This document shows positions 5,711-9,873 of a DNA stretch of 9,873 nt, piece by piece. This DNA comes from Clostridia bacterium (GTDB taxonomy: Bacteria; Bacillota; Clostridia; Christensenellales; Borkfalkiaceae): contig CAAGAM010000138.1 in assembly GCA_900767815.1 (NCBI GenBank), forward strand, positions 1 through 9,873, given 5' to 3'. The notes under the pieces are model-generated. The model worked only from the letters and a program-made list of their open reading frames with translations, searched no databases and was not told the origin of the DNA. A program made the position numbers and the translations under genes. How positions within the stretch are numbered: position 1 is the stretch's first letter; every line of letters starts with the position of its first letter.

Positions 5711-5739
5711 TTGCAATATAATTGCTCATTTGATATAAT
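5711..5739 (+). promoter_or_regulatory. Promoter of the DUF7336-like gene
   Basis: TTGCAA (5711-5716), a 17-base spacer and TATAAT (5734-5739). The start near 5746 leaves a leader of about 20 bases before the ATG at 5768. A second TATAAT-like box lies at 5754-5759. Confidence 0.6.
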
Positions 5740-5767
5740 TACATTATATAATACAAGAGGGCGAAAG

Positions 5768-6388
5768 ATGATTTTTTATAAGGTTTCTCATAAGTGTACC
5801 GTTAATAATCGCTCAGAACGTAAAGAAGTCGGAATTTACAGCTCCGAAACTAACGCTACAAACGCCGTTGAATTGTTAAAAACAAAAGACGGTTTTAAAG
5901 AGACTGCCGACGGTTTTAAAATAAAAAGAGTTCTTAAGTTTTTTAAACCTCTGTTTTTAGACAAAACGTTCTGGGCGGACGGGTTTGATACCTATCGTTT
6001 TAACCGAAAATCAAACGAGTTATGCCGAGACGAAGAACCGACGCTTATAAAATATTTCGGTTTTTTATTGACCGAATACAATTTTAAGTTCGACAAACTC
6101 GACCTCGGGAATATGGTTGACGAAAACGGCAGACTGCTGTTTTACGGCCCTTACAACTGTTATTATTTTTATAACGATAAAGTTTGCCTTAATTTTTTAA
6201 ACTTGGTTCAAAAACAGGATTGGTCTGTTTATATAACAAAAGAAGTTTTTTCCGACCGGATTACAATAGAAAAAGGAAAAGCTCTGCCGAACGATTTATG
6301 CTATAATTTTCCTCTGCTCGCCTCGGCAATCAAAGACGAACTTTTAAACCACAGTTCGATTTTCGGCTTTGATATAAAAGACGTTTAA
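5768..6388 (+). CDS. Hypothetical protein with DUF7336-like N-terminal domain
   Basis: A 206-residue soluble protein is predicted. The start at ATG 5768 is chosen for GAGGG about 6-7 bases upstream; the in-frame start at 5711 lies inside the promoter. Residues 1 to about 75 (YKVSHKC, then VGIYSSETNATNAVELLKTK and DGFKETADGFKIKRV, ending in DTYRF) have the layout I associate with DUF7336: a short beta strand, an EVG-I-Y-SSE helix entry, then a strand pair ending in G-F-TY. The remainder (about 85-206) is aromatic and charged, with a GPYNCYYFYNDKV segment, and I do not recognise it. No signal peptide or membrane helix. It has its own promoter and no clear partner. Small single proteins of this type are sometimes immunity or accessory factors, but nothing here shows that. 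Confidence 0.75.
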   Translation: MIFYKVSHKCTVNNRSERKEVGIYSSETNATNAVELLKTKDGFKETADGFKIKRVLKFFKPLFLDKTFWADGFDTYRFNRKSNELCRDEEPTLIKYFGFLLTEYNFKFDKLDLGNMVDENGRLLFYGPYNCYYFYNDKVCLNFLNLVQKQDWSVYITKEVFSDRITIEKGKALPNDLCYNFPLLASAIKDELLNHSSIFGFDIKDV

Positions 6389-6407
6389 AACCTCCCCGTC
6401 GCACCGC

Positions 6408-6507
6408 TTATCTGCATATTTTCTGCACTTTATCTGCATATTAACCCAACCTCTCTGCATATAAATCCCCGAAAAACATGCAGAGCCGCGAAGGTAACGT
6501 GCAGATA
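6408..6507. repeat. Phased TCTGCA motif array with nested palindrome
   Basis: Direct TCTGCA copies start at 6411, 6422, 6433 and 6454 (spacings 11, 11, 21 bp). Inverted copies (TGCAGA) start at 6479 and 6500 (spacing 21). The 13-mer TTATCTGCATATT occurs at 6408-6420 and 6430-6442. TATCTGCA (6431-6438) mirrors TGCAGATA (6500-6507), and CTCTGCAT (6453-6460) mirrors ATGCAGAG (6478-6485), with equal 14-base gaps on each side. It lies 108 bases upstream of the suf promoter. This looks like a multi-site protein-binding region; its ligand is unknown. Confidence 0.6.
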
Positions 6508-6614
6508 TTTTATTACAGATTTATTTACGAATAGCTTTCCGCCGTCAAATCCACATAAAAACATTAAAACCAATTAAAAAAATAGTTAAATAAGAAACAA
6601 GCATGCGCCTGCGG

Positions 6615-6643
6615 TTGACTTTTTTATTGCCCGATGATATAAT
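6615..6643 (+). promoter_or_regulatory. Sigma-A promoter of the suf operon
   Basis: TTGACT (6615-6620), a 17-base spacer and TATAAT (6638-6643). The start near 6650 gives a leader of about 148 bases before sufC. Confidence 0.75.
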
Positions 6644-6656
6644 TTCAGCGGAAAAG

Positions 6657-6670
6657 ACAATAATTATTGT
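6657..6670. promoter_or_regulatory. Perfect 14-bp palindrome at the suf transcription start (candidate operator)
   Basis: ACAATAATTATTGT is perfectly self-complementary and begins about 14 bases after the -10 box, a typical repressor operator position. The AT-rich dyad is compatible with Fur/PerR- or Rrf2-type regulators, but does not match one consensus well enough to name it. Confidence 0.45.
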
Positions 6671-6797
6671 TTATTAAAATCGTCGGATATGCGGCACGCT
6701 TTTTGCGACGTGTGGAAATTTCGCTATGCATACCGATAAAACATTGACCGGGCGAAACAACTATATATTATGTTATGCCCGACTTAAGGAAAAACAG

Positions 6798-7529
6798 ATG
6801 CTCGAACTTATAAACGTTTGTTATTCCGCGGAAAACGACGGAATAAAAAAAGACATCATCAAGGACGTAAGCCTTAAACTCGACGAAAAATTCATCGCGT
6901 TTACAGGTCCTAACGGCGGCGGAAAATCAACGCTTGCAAAGCTCATCATGGGCATAATCAAGCCCACGAGCGGCAAAATTTTATTCGACGGCAAGGACAT
7001 AACGAATCTTTCCGTAACCGAACGCGCTAAGGCGGGAATAGCTTTTGCATTCCAACAGCCCGTTAAATTCAAAGGAATTACGGTAACCGACCTTATCGAC
7101 GTCGCGAGCGGCAGAGAGTTATCGGTTGCCGAAATTTGCAACTACCTCTCCGAGGTGGGGCTTTGCGCGAGAGAATACATTGACAGAGAGATAAATTCAA
7201 GCCTTTCGGGCGGCGAACTTAAACGTATAGAAATTGCGGTGACTCTTGCAAGGGGCAGTAAATTCACTATTTTCGACGAACCCGAAGCGGGAATCGACCT
7301 CTGGAGCTTCAACAGCCTTATCAAAGTTTTCGAAAACCTTGCGGAAAAAACGGACGGTTCGCTTCTCATCATTTCCCATCAGGAAAGAATTTTGTCGTTT
7401 GCGGAAAGAATTATCGTAATTTCTGACGGACAGGTTGCCAAAGACGGCAAGGGCGCAGAAATTCTGCCCGAAATTTTAACAGCCTCCCCGACGTGCAACG
7501 TTTTAACCCGCAAAACACAGGAGGCGTAA
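6798..7529 (+). CDS. sufC: SufC Fe-S cluster assembly ATPase
   Basis: A 243-residue ABC-type ATPase (family members about 250) that powers the SufBC(D) scaffold during Fe-S cluster assembly in the cytosol. Visible motifs are Walker A GPNGGGKST (37-45), a Q-loop at FQQP (about 86-88), signature LSGGE (136-140), Walker B and D-loop TIFDEPEAGID (about 157-167) and the switch histidine in ISHQ (His194). SufC-like features are the TGPNG-G-KSTL start and the short signature-to-Walker B spacing. The start is ATG 6798, with AAGGA 7 bases upstream; the in-frame ATG at 6726 has no RBS and gives an unrelated extension. The next gene starts 5 bases after the stop, with AGGAGG inside the end of sufC, so the two are coupled. 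Confidence 0.93.
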   Translation: MLELINVCYSAENDGIKKDIIKDVSLKLDEKFIAFTGPNGGGKSTLAKLIMGIIKPTSGKILFDGKDITNLSVTERAKAGIAFAFQQPVKFKGITVTDLIDVASGRELSVAEICNYLSEVGLCAREYIDREINSSLSGGELKRIEIAVTLARGSKFTIFDEPEAGIDLWSFNSLIKVFENLAEKTDGSLLIISHQERILSFAERIIVISDGQVAKDGKGAEILPEILTASPTCNVLTRKTQEA

Positions 7530-7533
7530 CGAA

Positions 7534-8457
7534 ATGGAATTCGGAAAAACGGAAAAAGGGCTTTTAAAGGAAATCGCGGGGCTTGAAAAAGTGCCTTTGG
7601 GGGCGTATAACATCCGCGAAAACGGCAAGCTCGCAGGCAGAAACACCACCGCCAACATAGATATAGTAACCAAAAAAGACAAACCCGGAATCGATATATA
7701 CATTAAGTCCGACACGAAGAACGAACGCGTGGATATCCCCGTAATTTTAACCGAAACGGGGCTTAACGACCTCGTTTACAACGATTTTTATGTTGCGGAC
7801 GGCGCAAACGTCACTATCGTTGCGGGTTGCGGAATCCACAACGCGGGCGGGCTTAAAAGCGAACACGACGGAATCCACGCCTTCCATATCGGCAAAAACG
7901 CAAAGGTTTTATACATCGAAAAGCATTACGGCGAGGGCGAAGGCACGGGCGAAAGAATTTTAAACCCCACTACCCTTATCGAAATCGACGAAGGCGGTTC
8001 GATGACTATGGAAACGGCTCAGATAAGAGGGGTCGATTCGGCAATAAGAAAAACCGACGCCGTGCTGGCGGCAAACGCAACGCTCGTCATTCACGAAAAA
8101 ATAATGACGCACGGCAAACAATACGCCGAGACAAATTTCCACGTTGCTTTAAACGGCGAGAACTCGGGCGCGCACGTAGTTTCGAGGTCGATCGCCAAAG
8201 ACGATTCGCATCAGAAATACATTTCGCTCGTAGACGGAAACAACAAATGCTCCGGGCATACCGAATGCGACGCCATTATAATGGATAACGGAATGGTTAC
8301 CGCAAAACCCGAACTCAACGCAAACAATATCGACGCAAGTCTCATTCACGAAGCGGCGATAGGAAAAATCGCGGGCGAACAGCTCATAAAGCTCATGAGC
8401 TTAGGGCTTACTGAAAAAGAAGCCGAAGAAAAAATAGTAAACGGCTTTTTGAAATAA
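7534..8457 (+). CDS. sufB: SufB/SufD-family Fe-S scaffold protein (short, SMS type)
   Basis: A 307-residue SufB/SufD core protein, well short of E. coli SufB (about 495) and SufD (about 423): the long N-terminal region is missing and the beta-helix core plus C-terminal helical region remain. The C-terminal HEAAIGKI and IVNGF motifs that dock SufC are clear (about 272-279 and 301-305). Cys245 in TECDAI lies 28 residues before Glu273 in HEA, close to the Cys405/Glu434 pair reported as important in E. coli SufB, so it is SufB-like rather than SufD-like. AGCGIHN (Cys99, His102) and Cys239 are further possible ligands. With sufC alone as partner it fits the minimal SufBC scaffold known from archaea and anaerobic Clostridia, acting as a homodimer with SufC. 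RBS AGGAGG at 7519-7524. Confidence 0.88.
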   Translation: MEFGKTEKGLLKEIAGLEKVPLGAYNIRENGKLAGRNTTANIDIVTKKDKPGIDIYIKSDTKNERVDIPVILTETGLNDLVYNDFYVADGANVTIVAGCGIHNAGGLKSEHDGIHAFHIGKNAKVLYIEKHYGEGEGTGERILNPTTLIEIDEGGSMTMETAQIRGVDSAIRKTDAVLAANATLVIHEKIMTHGKQYAETNFHVALNGENSGAHVVSRSIAKDDSHQKYISLVDGNNKCSGHTECDAIIMDNGMVTAKPELNANNIDASLIHEAAIGKIAGEQLIKLMSLGLTEKEAEEKIVNGFLK

Positions 8458-8465
8458 TAAAAAAA

Positions 8466-8483
8466 CGGGCGGAAATTCGCCCG
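8466..8483 (+). other. Intergenic stem-loop between sufB and the membrane protein gene
   Basis: CGGGCG (8466-8471) pairs with CGCCCG (8478-8483) around a 6-base loop. It is followed directly by the AAAGGAG RBS of the next gene and has no T-tract, so it is more likely an mRNA processing or stability element than a terminator. Confidence 0.45.
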
Positions 8484-8496
8484 AAAGGAGTTAATT

Positions 8497-8994
8497 ATGG
8501 CAAAAGACAAAACAAAAGTAAAACGCATACGCTCTTCGGAAGACAAAAACATGCTTATTTCCGCGCTTGTTTATATCGTCCTCGGCGCAGTTCTCTGCAT
8601 TTTCAGAACGCAGGCTCTTAACTGGGCAATGACCGTTGCTGGCATCGTGGCAATCGTTCTCGGCGTCCTCGCGATTTTAAAGGGCAACCTCATTTACGGC
8701 GTGTTGATGGCGGCGGTAGGCGCGCTCATAATTTTAGGCGGCTGGCTGTTCGTTGAAATTATTCTTCTCATTCTCGGCATCGTTCTTTGCGTAAAAGGCG
8801 TTTTCGAACTGCTCGCATGCTTTGGTTTCCCGAAGATAAGCATTATCGCTCTTCTTTCTGCGGTATTAACGATTGTCTGCGGCGTGCTTTTAATCGTCAG
8901 CAAATGGGAAATGGTTGACAGTTTCCTTATCGTTATCGGCGTAATTCTCATTCTCGACGGAATATTCATGTTCTTCGGAAAGAAACTTATCTAA
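8497..8994 (+). CDS. DUF308/HdeD-like six-helix membrane protein
   Basis: A 165-residue protein with a short basic cytoplasmic N-terminus (MAKDKTKVKRIRSSEDK) followed by about six hydrophobic helices in pairs (roughly 19-36, 41-60, 64-84, 86-105, 114-133, 139-160). This repeated Gly-rich helix-pair layout, with charged Lys-Gly turns such as ILKGN and CVKGVFELL, is typical of the DUF308/HdeD family. E. coli HdeD is linked to acid resistance, but the biochemical role of these proteins is not established. RBS AAAGGAG (8484-8490) is 6 bases before the ATG. It is 39 bases after sufB with no terminator between, so it is probably co-transcribed with the suf genes. No link to Fe-S assembly is known. 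Confidence 0.85.
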   Translation: MAKDKTKVKRIRSSEDKNMLISALVYIVLGAVLCIFRTQALNWAMTVAGIVAIVLGVLAILKGNLIYGVLMAAVGALIILGGWLFVEIILLILGIVLCVKGVFELLACFGFPKISIIALLSAVLTIVCGVLLIVSKWEMVDSFLIVIGVILILDGIFMFFGKKLI

Positions 8995-9009
8995 CCAAAT
9001 AACAAGCAA

Positions 9010-9059
9010 AAAAAACTTGTATGCGGCTTTGTTTTATCAGAGCTTCATACAAGTTTTTT
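9010..9059. terminator. Bidirectional terminator between convergent operons
   Basis: AAAAAACTTGTATG (9010-9023) pairs fully with CATACAAGTTTTTT (9046-9059). After a two-base mismatch, an inner stem (9026-9031 with 9038-9043) continues. T-tracts on both strands suit the convergent genes ending at 8994 (plus) and 9103 (minus). Confidence 0.85.
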
Positions 9060-9102
9060 ATTGCAATAAACACAATAAACCGCGCTATAAGTCGATTATC
9101 GG

Positions 9103-9726
9103 TTAAAAATCATCTTCATCGGGCGAGTGGGAAACGTGTTTTCGTTTTATATCCGAAAGCTCTTCCACTCGCTTTGCTCCCTCGTTGAAAGCGAGATATA
9201 AAGCCGTCGAATCATACCTTGCGTCATGTCCGCCCGCGCCAGTGACGGAAAAAAGCTCGGCGGTTTTTCGGGTTACGTCGTAGGGATAAATGTCGAGATA
9301 CTCGATCATTTCGGAAAGTTTAGGATATTTATAACCCTTGTGATTTTCGCGGGTAAGTTTCATAATCGGCGTAAAAAACTTCATCGTATCGAACTCGTTT
9401 TTATATCTGAACCGCCTGTCCTGATAAAAAAACTCCGCGATCATGAAATTTATATCGAATCTGACGTTGTGCGCGACGATAAGATCCGCCGCGGCGAAAT
9501 CGTCGTATATTTCGTCGATATCGCACGAAAACGTCTTTCCGCCGGACAAGACGGCAAGTTTTTCGGGCGTAAAACCATGCACCGCAACCGCCGACGGCTC
9601 GACGTATTCCACGGCGAAAAAGAAGTTTTTCGCCCTTACTTCCGTTTCGCTCTGCATTATATATGAAAGCTGAATAATCCGCCCCGGGATAAGCCCCGTG
9701 GTTTCCGTATCGAAAAAAATGATCAT
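9103..9726 (-). CDS. DEDDh-type 3'-5' exonuclease (DnaQ-like)
   Basis: A 207-residue exonuclease of the RNase T/DnaQ superfamily that removes nucleotides from 3' ends with two metal ions. Exo I is FFDTETTG (Asp6, Glu8), Exo II is AHNVRFD (Asp91) and Exo III is HDARYD (His167, Asp172), giving a complete DEDDh set. Length fits a stand-alone epsilon-like nuclease with no polymerase fusion. The C-terminus is charged (DIKRKHVS, then PDEDDF). Start ATG 9726-9724 has AAAAGG 6 bases upstream. It ends against the terminator at 9010-9059 and converges on the suf operon. Whether it serves proofreading, repair or RNA processing cannot be told from the sequence. Confidence 0.9.
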   Translation of the reverse strand: MIIFFDTETTGLIPGRIIQLSYIMQSETEVRAKNFFFAVEYVEPSAVAVHGFTPEKLAVLSGGKTFSCDIDEIYDDFAAADLIVAHNVRFDINFMIAEFFYQDRRFRYKNEFDTMKFFTPIMKLTRENHKGYKYPKLSEMIEYLDIYPYDVTRKTAELFSVTGAGGHDARYDSTALYLAFNEGAKRVEELSDIKRKHVSHSPDEDDF

Positions 9727-9873
9727 AAAATACCTTTTGCCGTGCTATGCCAGTCAAGAATAATCCGAACCCCGCCAAAACGCCGATATTTCCGCGCTTT
9801 ATGCCGAATTCGCCTTAGCCCGTACATCCAGTACGAACAAAGTCGCCTTCGACAGAAATCATCGAAAATAGCG

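Noticed and set aside
6408..6507. CRISPR array
   Set aside because: Repeat units are only 6-13 bp, spacers are not uniform and some copies are inverted; no cas genes are nearby.
6726..6797. Upstream ATG extension of SufC
   Set aside because: No Shine-Dalgarno, the extra 24 residues do not resemble SufC, and AAGGA precedes the ATG at 6798.
9226..9778. Plus- and minus-strand frames of 125-146 codons over the exonuclease
   Set aside because: They overlap a gene with a full DEDDh motif set and have no motifs or RBS of their own.

Overview
The window looks like a piece of a low-GC Gram-positive (Firmicutes/Clostridia-type) chromosome. The reasons are AT-rich intergenic DNA, AGGAGG-type ribosome binding sites, sigma-A promoters of the TTGACA-N17-TATAAT type, a yybP-ykoY-like riboswitch ahead of cation transport genes, and a two-gene SUF Fe-S system of the kind found in anaerobic Clostridia and archaea. 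The exact taxon cannot be fixed from the sequence alone; an uncultured gut clostridial lineage is my guess.

Layout. Positions 1-390 hold the possible tail of a plus-strand gene, a terminator hairpin and a repeat-like or decayed stretch. That stretch includes a strong ribosome binding site and a 15-codon ORF that stops at an in-frame TGA. A small lipoprotein gene (391-891, minus) follows. It has a perfect promoter about 250 bases upstream and a long leader carrying a terminator hairpin and a five-codon minigene. Positions 1410-4746 (minus) form a metal-cation operon: mntP (Mn efflux) followed one base later by a type IIA Ca2+/Mn2+ P-type ATPase. Its leader (4747-4980) has the sequence signatures of a Mn2+-sensing yybP-ykoY riboswitch and ends in an intrinsic terminator whose U-tract lies three bases before the mntP start codon. 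A complementary antiterminator strand is present.

Positions 5010-5422 contain no convincing gene. They hold two near-identical 66-bp direct repeats and a long imperfect inverted repeat, next to tRNA-Thr(CGU) (5423-5498, minus), which has its own promoter. A two-part hypothetical protein with a DUF7336-like N-terminus (5768-6388, plus) has its own promoter. The gap after it holds a cluster of TCTGCA motifs spaced 11, 11 and 21 bp, with two inverted copies forming a symmetric nested palindrome.

The plus-strand operon 6798-8994 has a consensus promoter and encodes SufC (ATPase), a short SufB/SufD-family scaffold protein and a six-helix DUF308/HdeD-like membrane protein. The two suf genes form a minimal SufBC (SMS-like) Fe-S cluster assembly unit with no SufS, SufU or SufE in view. 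A bidirectional terminator separates this operon from a convergent DEDDh 3'-5' exonuclease (9103-9726, minus). The most interesting parts are non-coding: the riboswitch and antiterminator arrangement, the phased TCTGCA array, the repeat family beside the tRNA, and the truncated or leader minigenes around the lipoprotein.
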